Below are positions 10,525 through 19,473 of a stretch of DNA of 64,000 bases, piece by piece. The stretch comes from Janthinobacterium sp. GW456P (lineage in GTDB: Bacteria; Pseudomonadota; Gammaproteobacteria; Burkholderiales; Burkholderiaceae_D): NCBI RefSeq assembly GCF_002127655.1, contig NZ_NEHB01000023.1, forward strand, positions 307-64,306, read 5' to 3'. Both the position numbers and the translations under genes were made by a program. Every line of letters starts with the position of its first letter. Position 1 is the stretch's first letter. The notes under the pieces are model-generated. The model was not told where the DNA came from, ran no database searches, and saw only the letters and a program-made list of their open reading frames with translations.

Positions 10525-11801
10525 GCTGTAGCTCCTTTCAGGTGGCGGATGCGCACGCTGGCCGGCGGGTGGCTATCGTAAAAGGCCGAGTGCAGCGGGT
10601 CGGGCGTCAGGGTCGACGCATTGTCTTCATACATTTTCACGAGCGCCGAGACCAGGTCGTCCGCATGCGTGTGCGTGGCGGCAAAGGCGTCGGCTTCGAA
10701 TTCGTGCTTGCGCGAGCTGAGCGAGGTCAACGGTCCCAGCAGGAAGGTGAAGACGGGCAAGGCCAACATGAACAGCAGCAGGGTCAGCGCGTCCGTCGGC
10801 TGGCCCGTGAGCGCCAGCGCGACGGGATCGACGCCGAGGCCCGCGTAGAACCACGGCTGCGTCTTCAAATAGCCCAGCAGCGCCAGAAAGCCCAGCGAGA
10901 TGACGAACATCATGGCGATGCGCTTGACGATGTGCTTGAGCTTGAAGTGGCCCAGTTCATGCGCCAGCACGGCTTCGATTTCCTGCGGCGCCAGGCGCGA
11001 CAGCAGGGTGTCGAAGAAAACGATGCGCTTGTTGGCGCCAAAGCCCGAGAAATACGCATTGCCGTGGGCGCTGCGCTTCGAACCGTCCATGACGAACAAG
11101 CCTTTCGAGGCGAAGCCCACGCGCTGCATCAAGCCTTCGATGCGGCTTTTCAGCGCTTCGTCGGCCAGCGGCGTGAATTTGTTGAACAGCGGGTGAACAA
11201 AGTTAGGGATGATGATCATCATCAGCAAGGAAAACGCGCTCCAGACGAGCCAGGCATAGAACCACCACAGGTCGCCACTTTTCGCCATCAGGACAAGAAT
11301 GACCCAGAGCAGCGGCAGGCCAAGTACGGCCGTGATGCCTATATTCTTGAGAAAGTCAGTGAAAAACAGGCTCTTGCTCATCATGTTGAAGCCAAAACGT
11401 TGCTCGAGCACAAACTGCTGGTAGTAATCGAAGGGCAGGTCGATCAGGCCGGAAATGACGGCAAAGGCGGCGATCAGGCCGATCTGGTACAGCATGGGCG
11501 AACCCGCTCCCATCCATTCATTCAAGTGCAGCGCCAGCCATTGAAAGCCGCCCAGCAGGGTAAAACCGATCAGCACGGCATAGTTGACCAGCAGGGTCAG
11601 CAGGCCGAACTTGGTCTTCGCCACCGTGTAGTCGGCCGCCTTCTGGTGCGCGGCCAGCGGGATTTTTTCCGCGAATTCCGCAGGCACGGCGGCGCGGTGC
11701 GCCAGCACGTGGCGGATCTGCCGCGAAGCGAGCCAGAAGCGCACGGCCAGGGTCAAAACGAGGACGGATACAAACAAAATCGAAAACGCGAGTGAATACA
11801 T
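10521..11801 (-). CDS. M48-family membrane zinc metalloprotease, Ste24-like
   Basis: A 426-residue integral inner-membrane protease with several membrane spans and the zinc motif HELGH at residues 281-285. The third ligand is likely the Glu in [11 protein letters not shown] (about residue 365). Overall organisation follows CAAX-protease/Ste24 relatives rather than the shorter HtpX. The likely bacterial role is quality control of membrane proteins; the substrate is unknown. First gene of a three-gene overlapping operon with the pterin dehydratase and rsgA, divergent from orn. Confidence 0.92.
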   Translation of the reverse strand: MYSLAFSILFVSVLVLTLAVRFWLASRQIRHVLAHRAAVPAEFAEKIPLAAHQKAADYTVAKTKFGLLTLLVNYAVLIGFTLLGGFQWLALHLNEWMGAGSPMLYQIGLIAAFAVISGLIDLPFDYYQQFVLEQRFGFNMMSKSLFFTDFLKNIGITAVLGLPLLWVILVLMAKSGDLWWFYAWLVWSAFSLLMMIIIPNFVHPLFNKFTPLADEALKSRIEGLMQRVGFASKGLFVMDGSKRSAHGNAYFSGFGANKRIVFFDTLLSRLAPQEIEAVLAHELGHFKLKHIVKRIAMMFVISLGFLALLGYLKTQPWFYAGLGVDPVALALTGQPTDALTLLLFMLALPVFTFLLGPLTSLSSRKHEFEADAFAATHTHADDLVSALVKMYEDNASTLTPDPLHSAFYDSHPPASVRIRHLKGATA

Positions 11802-11857
11802 TCTGTGCCTGTGAGAAAATGGCTGATTATTTAGTTTGATTAGGCCAAGAGAGAATT

Positions 11858-12454
11858 ATGTCACAAGCGACCGACTTAACTGCATCCACCCCCGCACCCT
11901 TTGTCCCGGCACGTCCAAACGAGATGAACCTGGTCTGGGTCGACATGGAAATGACGGGCCTGGAGCCCGATACCGACCGCATCATCGAGGTGGCGGTGGT
12001 GGTGACGGACATGCACTTGAACCTGCTGGCCGAAGGCCCCGTGTTCGTGATTCACCAGTCGGATGAAACCCTGAACAAGATGGATGCCTGGAACAAGGGC
12101 ACGCACGGCCGTTCGGGCCTGATCGACAAGGTGAAAGCGTCGACCGTGACGGAAGCCCAGGCGGAAGCGGAACTGATCGCCTTCCTGAAGAAATACGTGC
12201 CTGCTGGTAAGTCGCCCATGTGCGGCAACACCATTGGCCAGGACCGCCGCTTCATGGTGCGCGGCATGCCGAAGCTGGAAGCGTTCTTCCACTATCGCAA
12301 TGTTGATGTATCGACATTGAAAGAGCTGTGCAAGCGCTGGAAGCCGGAAATCGCCACCGGTTTCAAGAAGCACCAGAAGCACACGGCCCTGGCCGATATC
12401 CTCGAGTCGATCGAAGAACTCAAGTACTACCGCGAGCATTTCATTAAATTGTAA
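11858..12454 (+). CDS. orn: Oligoribonuclease
   Basis: DEDDh 3'-5' exonuclease that degrades 2-5-nt RNAs and pGpG. The 198-residue protein has the exo-I motif [14 protein letters not shown] and later motifs including TIGQDRRF and [13 protein letters not shown]-like residues near the C terminus. The N-terminal extension of about 20 residues before [10 protein letters not shown] is short and variable; AGAGAG lies just upstream of the chosen ATG, so I kept the longer form. It is divergent from the M48 operon with 56 bases between the starts. Confidence 0.96.
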   Translation: MSQATDLTASTPAPFVPARPNEMNLVWVDMEMTGLEPDTDRIIEVAVVVTDMHLNLLAEGPVFVIHQSDETLNKMDAWNKGTHGRSGLIDKVKASTVTEAQAEAELIAFLKKYVPAGKSPMCGNTIGQDRRFMVRGMPKLEAFFHYRNVDVSTLKELCKRWKPEIATGFKKHQKHTALADILESIEELKYYREHFIKL

Positions 12455-12481
12455 TGCGGGTGTCGGCTTACGCGCGTTGCG

Positions 12482-12832
12482 CTAAGCCGACACATCCGCC
12501 GGATCGAAAGCGAGGGCGGACCAAGCCCCATCCTCATCCTGCCACTCCAGCGCAAACGGCCCCGTTTGCCGTAAAGCCGTGATCCAGCGCACTTCGCCCG
12601 GCTGGCGGAAATATTCCACGCACTCGCCGAATGTCTGCTGCAGCCGGCACAGCACCAATCCCTCGCCCGCCACGGCGCACCATTGCTCATTGACGTCGAT
12701 CAAGGCCACGGCCGGGTCGCCATAGAATTCGCCCAGGCTGGCGTGACGCCCATCGGCGGCCGTCACTGTGGCATGTTCGTATTCGTGCTGGACAATATAG
12801 TCGGCGCTGTGCGCCAGTTCCTGTGTCGTCAT
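12482..12832 (-). CDS. Small hypothetical protein coupled to a LysR regulator
   Basis: A 116-residue acidic protein starting MTTQELAHSADYIVQHEYEH. There is no signal peptide, membrane span or recognised motif; it has several Trp residues and looks like a small soluble alpha/beta protein. Its ATG overlaps the TGA of the upstream LysR gene in an ATGA junction, which supports real translation. It converges with orn 27 bases away. Function unknown. Confidence 0.65.
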   Translation of the reverse strand: MTTQELAHSADYIVQHEYEHATVTAADGRHASLGEFYGDPAVALIDVNEQWCAVAGEGLVLCRLQQTFGECVEYFRQPGEVRWITALRQTGPFALEWQDEDGAWSALAFDPADVSA

Positions 12833-13773
12833 GCTGTCTCCACGGTAGGCCAGACGGTTTCCTGGTCGGCGCGCGCCTCGGCGATCAGCCATTCGCAAAA
12901 CGCATGCACGAGGGGCCGCGTTTCCGCCTGAGGCGAGCGCAGCAGATAATAGCAGTGGGGGCCGCGCACGGCGTGTTCGAACACGCGCACCAGGCGGCCC
13001 GAGCGCAGGTCGTCGCCGATCAGGGGACTGGCGGCAATGGCCACGCCCTGGCCGCTGGCGGCCGCGTCCAGGCACAGATAGGTGTGCGAAAAGCGCGCGC
13101 CGCTGTTGCCGCTATTGCCGCTGTAATGCACGCCGCAGCTGTGCAGCCAGCGCGTCCAGTCGATTTCGCCGGGCAGGTGCACTTCCGGCTCGTCGTGCAG
13201 CAGCGGATAGCGCAGCAGGTCGGCCGGTTGGCGCAGGCTGGCCGCGTTGGCGCGAAAACTTGGGCTGCAGACGGCGGAAAACCATTCTTCCATCAATAAA
13301 TCCACTTTCAGGCCCGGATAGCGGCCCGGACCCAGGCGGATGGCCACGTCGACGCCATCGCGCGCCAGGTCGACCGGGTGCATCGACGCCAGCACGCGCA
13401 GTTCGATCTGCGGATAGCGGTCGCGCAGCCGGCCCAGGCGCGGCATCAGCCAGCGCGAGACGAGCGAGCTGGTGGCCGTCACGGTGACGACCTTGTCGTC
13501 GCCCTGGCGCCGCGCCTGCTCGGAGACGTCGGCCAGCTGGTTGAGGATGGGCCCCAGCGAAGCCGCATAGCGCTGGCCGGCGCTGGTGAGCACCACCCCG
13601 CGCGGCATGCGCTGGAACAGCACGATGCCGAGCCACGCTTCCAGCTGTTTCACGTGATGGCCGATGGCGCCGGCCGAGACGTGCAATTCTTCGCCCGCGC
13701 GCTGGAAACCTTCATGGCGCGCGGCCGCCTCGAAGGCGTGCAGGGCGGCGAGCGGTGGCAAGGGACGTGACAT
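12829..13773 (-). CDS. LysR-family regulator, GcvA-like
   Basis: A 314-residue LysR regulator. The winged HTH is at about residues 6-65 (LAALHAFEAAARHEGFQRAG, then AIGHHVKQLEAWLG), followed by a periplasmic-binding-protein-like effector domain. The N-terminal sequence resembles the GcvA/AmpR branch. A short SGNSGNSG tandem occurs in the effector domain near residue 205. I chose the ATG at 13773; the frame is open further upstream but that part lies in intergenic sequence. It is divergent from the EamA exporter and probably controls it, as is common for LysR/EamA pairs; the inducer is unknown. Confidence 0.92.
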   Translation of the reverse strand: MSRPLPPLAALHAFEAAARHEGFQRAGEELHVSAGAIGHHVKQLEAWLGIVLFQRMPRGVVLTSAGQRYAASLGPILNQLADVSEQARRQGDDKVVTVTATSSLVSRWLMPRLGRLRDRYPQIELRVLASMHPVDLARDGVDVAIRLGPGRYPGLKVDLLMEEWFSAVCSPSFRANAASLRQPADLLRYPLLHDEPEVHLPGEIDWTRWLHSCGVHYSGNSGNSGARFSHTYLCLDAAASGQGVAIAASPLIGDDLRSGRLVRVFEHAVRGPHCYYLLRSPQAETRPLVHAFCEWLIAEARADQETVWPTVETA

Positions 13774-14083
13774 GGCGTTCTTAAGAGAAGTGAGCCTCAG
13801 TAATACTCGGCCTATCCGTGAAGAATATTGGTTTGTTTCATTTTGCGCAAGCGAATATGATGCCGTCACTGCGTGAAGTAACCCGCAATAGGATTTACGC
13901 ATGGATATTTCCCGGCCTGGCTGGGCATTTATATTTACAACGTTACAACGCCTGGGAAAACCGTCGCGAGCGGCAGTGATTTGTGGCTGAGAAGCGCAAC
14001 CGTACTTCAGTACGGTGAGCATCGCCGGCCGCAAAGCGCGACGCGCAGCAGGTTTGCCCAGGCGTACTCAAAGAGGTTTAGTC
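13774..14083. other. Divergent LysR/EamA intergenic region
   Basis: No gene is supported here. The half next to the LysR gene is AT-richer and should hold the divergent promoters and LysR sites; the stretch ATCCGTGAAGAATATTGG (about 13813-13830) is a possible site but was not proven. The half next to the exporter is filled by a copy of repeat family A (13948-14065), which ends only 6 bases before the AGAGG ribosome-binding site of the exporter. Confidence 0.6.
13948..14065 (+). repeat. Structured intergenic repeat, family A, copy 1
   Basis: 118-bp element with terminal inverted repeats ACGCCTGGGAAAACC (13948-13962) and its near-complement ending at 14065. Inside are a central hairpin CCGTACT-TC-AGTACGG (14000-14015) and an intermediate stem TTTGTGGC / GCCGCAAA. 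The same architecture recurs at 29459-29592 (reverse), 37740-37851 and 38641-38760. This is the only copy in front of a gene (the EamA exporter) rather than just behind one. Confidence 0.8.
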
Positions 14084-14983
14084 ATGTCTGATCGCCGCGC
14101 CGTTGCGCTGGTGTTGCTGTCGGCCGCCGGTTTCGGCAGTTCCGCAGTGTTTGCCAAGGCGGCTTATGCGTCCGGGGTCAACCCGTCGACCATGCTGGCC
14201 TTGCGTTTCGTCATTGCCGCCATGCTGTTGCTGCCGCTCGTGTGGCTCGGTGGCTGGCGCTTGCCGCGCGGCCGCCTGCTGGCCGGCTATATGCTGATGG
14301 GCCTGATGTACACGGCCCAGTCGCAAGGCTATTTCAATGCCCTCATGTATGCCAGCAGCGGCCTGTGCGGCATGTTGCTGTACGTGTATCCCGTGCTGGT
14401 CACCATCCTCGCGCTGGCGCTGGGCTGGGAAAAGCTGGACCGGCGCATGCTGGTGCTGATGGCGCTGGCCATCGCCGGCATGGCCATCACCCTGGGCGGC
14501 AAGCTGCAGGGCCAGCCCATCGGCATCGCCCTGGCCTTGATGGCCGCCGGCGTGTACGCCGTGTACATCCTGTTTGGCAACAGCCTGTCGAAAAGCCGCG
14601 AGAATATTCATCCATTGGCCGCTTGCGTGGTGATTCTGGGCACGGCGGGCCTGTCGAATAGCGCGATCGCCTTGTGGCAGGGCGTCTCCTTGCCTGGCAC
14701 GGCGACGGGCTGGCTGGCCGTCAGCGCCATCGCCCTGTTCTCGACGGCCTTCGCGATCGCCGCCTTCTTTGCCGGCGTGGCGCAGATCGGCGCGGCCAAG
14801 GCGTCCATCATTTCCACGTTCGAGCCCGTCATCACGATGGCGTTCGGTGTGACCTTGCTGAAGGAATCCGTCAGCGGCACCCAATTGCTCGGTGGCGCCA
14901 TGGTGCTGGCCGCCGTGGTCTTGCTGGCGCAGCGGCCCGCCGCCAAGCCGGTTTCCATGCCGGGCGTGCAAGCCAGCGCCTGA
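14084..14983 (+). CDS. EamA/DMT-superfamily exporter
   Basis: A 299-residue inner-membrane transporter with ten predicted spans in two EamA repeats, ending in short hydrophilic sequence. It starts MSDRRAVALVLLSAAGFGSS and AGAGG lies 7 bases upstream of the ATG at 14084. DMT proteins of this kind usually export amino acids or metabolites; the substrate cannot be read from sequence. It is divergent from a LysR regulator, likely its controller, and is followed by a strong terminator. Confidence 0.9.
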   Translation: MSDRRAVALVLLSAAGFGSSAVFAKAAYASGVNPSTMLALRFVIAAMLLLPLVWLGGWRLPRGRLLAGYMLMGLMYTAQSQGYFNALMYASSGLCGMLLYVYPVLVTILALALGWEKLDRRMLVLMALAIAGMAITLGGKLQGQPIGIALALMAAGVYAVYILFGNSLSKSRENIHPLAACVVILGTAGLSNSAIALWQGVSLPGTATGWLAVSAIALFSTAFAIAAFFAGVAQIGAAKASIISTFEPVITMAFGVTLLKESVSGTQLLGGAMVLAAVVLLAQRPAAKPVSMPGVQASA

Positions 14984-15028
14984 CCCTGTTTTTCCCGAAC
15001 GGATCGGCTGTCTCGATCGGTCTCCTTT

Positions 15029-15063
15029 GCGCCGCGACGGGTTTCCTGTCGCGGCGCTTTTTT
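15029..15063 (+). terminator. Rho-independent terminator after the EamA gene
   Basis: Perfect 10-bp stem GCGCCGCGAC (15029-15038) / GTCGCGGCGC (15048-15057), followed by six T. It separates the exporter from the haem locus promoter that starts 20 bases later. Confidence 0.9.
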
Positions 15064-15082
15064 ATGCGCGCACAAATAAGAC

Positions 15083-15110
15083 TTGATTGCGAATGATTCT
15101 CATTTATAAT
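15083..15110 (+). promoter_or_regulatory. Fur-regulated promoter of hmuSTUV
   Basis: -35 TTGATT (15083-15088) and perfect -10 TATAAT (15105-15110) are separated by 16 bases. The spacer contains AATGATTCTCATT, the reverse complement of the classical Fur core AATGAGAATCATT, so iron-loaded Fur would cover both promoter elements. The haem gene hmuS starts 66 bases downstream. Confidence 0.85.
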
Positions 15111-15175
15111 TAACGTCAATTTCCCCACCACCAGCCAGCCCATGCCAGCCAGTGTTCGCCTTGAAAGGAGACACC

Positions 15176-16270
15176 GTGTTGAGCACGTTCCCCATTTGCA
15201 ATACCGAGCTGGTCGCCAGTGAATTTGCCCGCCTGCGCCGCGAAAAGAAGGCCCGCCACCGCGACATCGCCGAGGAACTGGGCATAGCCGAAGGCGAGCT
15301 GATCGCCGCGCATGCGGGCCTGTCGCTGGCCGATGGCGCCTTGCTGGGCGCCGAGCGCCTGCAGGCCGATTGGCCCGCCATCGTCCAGGCGCTGGAACCG
15401 CTGGGCGAAGTCATGGCGCTGACGCGCAATGCCTCGTGCGTGCATGAAAAGACGGGCGTCTACCGCAAGGCCAGCCACAACAACCACGTGGGCCTGGTGC
15501 TCGGCGGCGACATCGACTTGCGCGTGTTTTACCGCCAGTGGGCGCATGGCTTTGCCGTCCGCGAGATGGGGGAGAAGGAAGTGCAGCGCAGCCTGCAATT
15601 TTTTGATGCGGCGGGCCACGCCGTGCACAAGATTTTCCTCAAGCCGCAAAGCGACGTTGCCGCCTACGACGCGCTGGTGACGCATTTTGCCGACGCGGAC
15701 CAGGCGGCAGGCATCGCCGTGACGGCGCCGGCGCCGCCGCCGGCGGAACTGCCCGATGCGCAGATCGACGTGGCCGGTTTTCGCGCTGCCTGGGCCGACT
15801 TGCGCGACACGCATGAATTTTTTACCGTGCTGAAAAAATATGCGGTCTCGCGCCTGCAGGGCCTGCGCCTGGCCGAGGCGCGCTTCGTGCAGCAGATCGA
15901 CAAATCCTGCGTGCTCGACCTGCTCAACGATGCCGCGCTGGAAAAAGTGGCGATCATGGCCTTCGTCGGCAATGCCGGCATGATCCAGATCCATTCCGGC
16001 CCCGTGCACAAGATCGCCGTGATGGGGCCGTGGATCAATGTGCTCGACCAGCGCTTCAACCTGCATTTGCGCGAAGACCATATCGCCAGCGCCTGGGTGG
16101 TGAAAAAGCCCACTGTCGACGGCCTGGTGACGTCCGTCGAACTGTTCGACGCGAAGGGCGACACCATCGTCATGTTCTTCGGCGAACGCAAGCCGGGCAC
16201 GCATGAATTGTGCGAATGGCGCCATATCGTCGACAGGGTGGCGCAGGAGGGCGAACTATGCGCCGCATGA
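15176..16270 (+). CDS. hmuS: Haemin-degrading factor
   Basis: Cytoplasmic haem-handling or degrading protein of the HemS/ChuS/HmuS family, 364 residues, made of two homologous halves. Family stretches include ALTRNASCVHEKTGVYRKAS and VGNAGMIQIHSGPVHKI. The start is GTG at 15176 with AAAGGAG 5 bases upstream; a TTG three bases later is also possible. It is the first gene of hmuSTUV behind a Fur-type promoter, so it should be made under iron starvation. No TonB-dependent haem receptor lies next to the locus in this window. Confidence 0.94.
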   Translation: MLSTFPICNTELVASEFARLRREKKARHRDIAEELGIAEGELIAAHAGLSLADGALLGAERLQADWPAIVQALEPLGEVMALTRNASCVHEKTGVYRKASHNNHVGLVLGGDIDLRVFYRQWAHGFAVREMGEKEVQRSLQFFDAAGHAVHKIFLKPQSDVAAYDALVTHFADADQAAGIAVTAPAPPPAELPDAQIDVAGFRAAWADLRDTHEFFTVLKKYAVSRLQGLRLAEARFVQQIDKSCVLDLLNDAALEKVAIMAFVGNAGMIQIHSGPVHKIAVMGPWINVLDQRFNLHLREDHIASAWVVKKPTVDGLVTSVELFDAKGDTIVMFFGERKPGTHELCEWRHIVDRVAQEGELCAA

Positions 16271-17184
16271 TCGCCGCCAGCGTGGCGCGCCGCATCGCGC
16301 TGAAAAAAATGGGGGCCGGAGCATTGGCCCTGGCCGCACCGATGCAGGTGCTGGCGGCAGTGAACGACGCGGCCAGGCCCGTGGCCAAGGCGCGGCGCAT
16401 CGTCAGCGTGGGCGGCGCCCTGACGGAAATCGTGTATGCGCTCGAGGCGCAGGGCGAACTGGTGGGCGTCGATACCACTTCGCTGTACCCGGCCGTGGCG
16501 CAACAGCTGCCGCAGGTGGGCTATGCGCGCACCCTGTCGGCCGAGGGCGTGCTGTCGCTGGCTCCCACGCAGCTGATCGCCACCGAGGAAGCGGGGCCGC
16601 AAGTGGTGCTGCGCCAGGTGCGCGACGCGGGCGTGCCGGTGGCGGTGCTCAGCGCGAACAACCAATTCGAAGGCTTGCTGGAACGCGTAAAACAGGTGGG
16701 CCGGATCACGGGACGTGCCGACCCCGCCGCGCGCCTGGCGCAGGCCTTGCAGCAACAGTGGGACGGCGCCCTGGCCAGGATCCGGCAGCGCCAGCGTGCG
16801 CCCGTGCGCGTGCTGTTCATCCTCGCCCATGCGCCGAACCAGGTGATGGTGGGCGGGCACGGGACGGGCGCCGATGCCATGCTCGCGTATGCGGGCGCCG
16901 TCAACGTGATGGGCGGGCAGGGTGGATTCGCTGGCTACAAGCCGCTCACGCCGGAAGCCGTGATCGCCGCGCGGCCGGACATCGTGCTCGTCACCGATCA
17001 GGGCTTGAAAGCTTCGGGCGGCGTGGACGGCATCTTGAAATTGCCGGGCCTGGCGCAGACACCGGCCGGGCGCAAGCAGCGCATCGTCTCGCAGGAAGCC
17101 ATGCTGCTACTGGGCTTTGGCCCGCGCATGCCGCAGGCGCTGGCGGAACTCGACGCCGCGTTCACCAAGGCCATGGCCGCATGA
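16258..17184 (+). CDS. hmuT: Haem ABC transporter substrate-binding protein
   Basis: Periplasmic haem-binding protein of 308 residues. After the signal sequence comes RIVSVGGALTEIVYALEAQG, the typical start of the class III binding-protein fold, and later the GGHGTGADAMLAYAGAVN motif. The signal region holds ARRIALKKMGAGALALA, a twin-arginine-like pattern. The ATG at 16258 overlaps the end of hmuS by 13 bases. It delivers haem to HmuUV. Confidence 0.94.
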   Translation: MRRMIAASVARRIALKKMGAGALALAAPMQVLAAVNDAARPVAKARRIVSVGGALTEIVYALEAQGELVGVDTTSLYPAVAQQLPQVGYARTLSAEGVLSLAPTQLIATEEAGPQVVLRQVRDAGVPVAVLSANNQFEGLLERVKQVGRITGRADPAARLAQALQQQWDGALARIRQRQRAPVRVLFILAHAPNQVMVGGHGTGADAMLAYAGAVNVMGGQGGFAGYKPLTPEAVIAARPDIVLVTDQGLKASGGVDGILKLPGLAQTPAGRKQRIVSQEAMLLLGFGPRMPQALAELDAAFTKAMAA

Positions 17185-18233
17185 ACGTGGCCTCCCTGGT
17201 CTCCGCCGCGCCCTGGCGCTGGCCTCGCTGGGGCACCGGCGGGCTGCTGGCCGCCGCTTTGGCTGGCGGCTTGATCATCGCCGTGCAGGCGGGCGCCGTG
17301 CCCGTGACCCTGGCCGACTGGCTGGCGCCGTTTCAAGCGGGCGACGAGGCGCTGTCCGGCGGCGCGTACGTGCTGTGGCATATCCGTTTGCCGCGCGCGC
17401 TGTTCGCCGCCCTGATCGGCGCCGCGCTGGCGCTGGCCGGCGGCCTGACGCAAGGGCTGTTTCGCAATCCGCTGGCCGACCCGGGACTGCTGGGCGTGAG
17501 CAGTGGCGCCGCCTGCGCGGGCGCGGCCACCATCGTCTTCGCGGCCAGCCTGCACGTGGCGCCCGAACTGCGCGTGTGGCTGCTGCCGGGGGCCGCGTTC
17601 GCCGGCGCCATGCTCATCTGCGTGCTGCTCGACCGGGTCGCCCGCTGGGCCACACCGGGTTCCATCGTCGGCCTGCTGCTGACGGGCGTGGCGCTGAACG
17701 CCATCACGGTGGCCGTCATGGGCTTGTGCATCTACCTGGCCAGCGACGACCAGTTGCGCACGCTGACTTTCTGGACATTGGGTTCGCTGTCGGCCGGCAG
17801 CTGGCGCCAGGTGGCGGCTTTGCTGCTGGTGCTGGCGGGCGCGCTGTGGGCCACGCGTTATCTGATGCGTTCCTTGAACGCGCTGGCGCTGGGCGAGGCG
17901 CAGGCGCTGCACGTGGGCGTCGACGTGGGCCGGCTGCGCACGCAGGTCATCGTGCTGGTGGCCGTGCTGACGGGGTTTGCCGTCGCCTGGTGCGGCGGTA
18001 TCGGTTTCATCGGCCTGATCGCGCCGCATCTGGTGCGCACCTGGCTGGGGGCGGACCAGCGCAAGGTATTGCCGCTGGCGATGCTGATGGGGGGCTTGCT
18101 GCTGCTGTTGGCCGACACCCTGGCGCGTACGGTCGCCATTCCCGCCGAAGTCCCCGTCGGGATTTTTACGGCCTTGCTGGGCGGGCCATTTTTCCTGATG
18201 CTGTTGCGGCGCTTCCGCCACGGCAGCGCCTGA
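17181..18233 (+). CDS. hmuU: Haem ABC transporter permease, FecCD family
   Basis: A 350-residue inner-membrane permease with about ten spans. Family motifs include GLLGVSSGAACAGA and GGIGFIGLIAPHLVRTW, the latter with the coupling-helix GLIAPH motif. The ATG at 17181 overlaps the hmuT stop in an ATGA junction. A much longer open frame runs in from upstream through hmuT but is out of frame with hmuT and not real. It works with HmuT and HmuV. Confidence 0.95.
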   Translation: MNVASLVSAAPWRWPRWGTGGLLAAALAGGLIIAVQAGAVPVTLADWLAPFQAGDEALSGGAYVLWHIRLPRALFAALIGAALALAGGLTQGLFRNPLADPGLLGVSSGAACAGAATIVFAASLHVAPELRVWLLPGAAFAGAMLICVLLDRVARWATPGSIVGLLLTGVALNAITVAVMGLCIYLASDDQLRTLTFWTLGSLSAGSWRQVAALLLVLAGALWATRYLMRSLNALALGEAQALHVGVDVGRLRTQVIVLVAVLTGFAVAWCGGIGFIGLIAPHLVRTWLGADQRKVLPLAMLMGGLLLLLADTLARTVAIPAEVPVGIFTALLGGPFFLMLLRRFRHGSA

Positions 18234-18243
18234 AAGGATGCGC

Positions 18244-19032
18244 ATGACGCCTCTGCTGGAACTGTCCTTCGCCACTACCCAACTGGGCCAGCAGTATTTC
18301 GGCCCGTTCAATGTGCGGGTGGCGCCCGGCGAGCGCATCGCCATCCTCGGTCCCAGCGGCGCGGGCAAGTCGACCCTGCTCAAACTGATGGCGCGCGAAC
18401 TGCAGCCGCAGGCGGGCCAGGTGGCGTTTGCGGGCCGTCCGCTGGCGCAGTGGCCGCTGGCCGAACTGGCCCTGCGCCGCGCCGTGCTGCCGCAAGGCTC
18501 GAACGTGGCCTTTGGCCTGCTGTCGGACCTGGTGATCGGCCTGGGAAGGGTGGCGCGCCTGGTCGACCCGCAGCTGGAGCGCATCGTGCAGGAAGCGGCC
18601 GCCTTGGCGCATGCCGCGCATTTGCTGGGGCGGCGCCTGGACACCCTGTCCGGCGGCGAACAGGCCAGGGTGCAGCTGGCGCGCATCTTCGCGCAGATGT
18701 GGGATGTCGAAGATGGCTTGATACTCGTCGACGAACCGCTGGCGGCGCTCGATCCGGGCCTGCAGTTCGAGCTGCTCGATAGCCTGCAGCGGTTTTGCGC
18801 CGCGCGCGGCCACGCCGTCGTCGCCATCCTGCACGACATCAACCACGCCTTGCTGGGCTTCGAGCGGCTGCTGCTGGTGCGTTCCGGCCAGCTGGTGGGC
18901 GATATCGCCAGCGATGCCGGCGCCGTGCCCGCGCTGGCATCGCTGTATGGCATCGCCCTGACGATGGCAACCAGCAGCGATGGCGACGTGTGCGTCATCC
19001 CCGCCAGAAGCGCGGTACGCAGGGCCGCCTGA
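18244..19032 (+). CDS. hmuV: Haem ABC transporter ATP-binding protein
   Basis: ATPase of the haem importer, 262 residues. It has Walker A GPSGAGKST, Q-loop LPQGSN, signature LSGGEQARVQLA, Walker B LILVDEPLAALD and H-loop LHD. Two ATGs (18238 and 18244) are in frame; AAAGG directly abuts the first and is 6 bases from the second, so I chose 18244. Last gene of the hmuSTUV operon. It converges with a minus-strand gene only 6 bases away, and no terminator hairpin is evident between them. Confidence 0.95.
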   Translation: MTPLLELSFATTQLGQQYFGPFNVRVAPGERIAILGPSGAGKSTLLKLMARELQPQAGQVAFAGRPLAQWPLAELALRRAVLPQGSNVAFGLLSDLVIGLGRVARLVDPQLERIVQEAAALAHAAHLLGRRLDTLSGGEQARVQLARIFAQMWDVEDGLILVDEPLAALDPGLQFELLDSLQRFCAARGHAVVAILHDINHALLGFERLLLVRSGQLVGDIASDAGAVPALASLYGIALTMATSSDGDVCVIPARSAVRRAA

Positions 19033-19038
19033 ATCCAC

Positions 19039-19473
19039 TCACCACACGTCCGCCGCGCGCGGGCGCGCCATCTGGCCGCTGCCCAGCAGCCACACCATCA
19101 GGGCATCGGCCTGTTCGCGCGTGGCCGCCACTTCCTGCACGATACCAAAGGCTTTCATGGCGCCGGCCGCCAGCGCCTGCAGGCGCGCGCGCTGCTCCGC
19201 GTCCGTCTCGACCGACACCAGTCCACGGCAAATGGCGGCCAGCGCCACCTTGTTATGCTTGAGCCACAGGCCGCGCCGCTTGCGGTCGATGTGCGCTTCG
19301 TCGCCGCGTTCCGCTTCGAACAGCAGGACGAACGGCTCGCCATGGCGCAGCAGGGCGTCCATGTCGTTTTCCCACAGCGGGGCATAGCCGGTGACGGCCG
19401 TTTCAGGGCGAAAGCGCACGATGGGAAAGTCGCTGACGTCGTGGATGGAGAAATGTGCGGGATTCGGTTTCAT
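19039..19473 (-). CDS. Small soluble protein of unknown function in the efflux operon
   Basis: A 144-residue protein starting MKPNPAHFSIHDVSDFPIVR, without signal peptide or membrane span. The middle is acidic and helical. Its ATG overlaps the stop of the outer-membrane channel gene by four bases, making it the fourth gene of an EmrB-EmrA-channel operon. I do not recognise the family; STAS-like and sensor-like folds are possible but unproven. The position suggests an accessory role in the efflux operon. Confidence 0.75.
   Translation of the reverse strand: MKPNPAHFSIHDVSDFPIVRFRPETAVTGYAPLWENDMDALLRHGEPFVLLFEAERGDEAHIDRKRRGLWLKHNKVALAAICRGLVSVETDAEQRARLQALAAGAMKAFGIVQEVAATREQADALMVWLLGSGQMARPRAADVW

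Noticed and set aside
16203-18233. 676-codon plus-strand frame running into hmuU
   Set aside because: The first two thirds are an out-of-frame reading of hmuT; the real permease begins at the ATGA junction at 17181.
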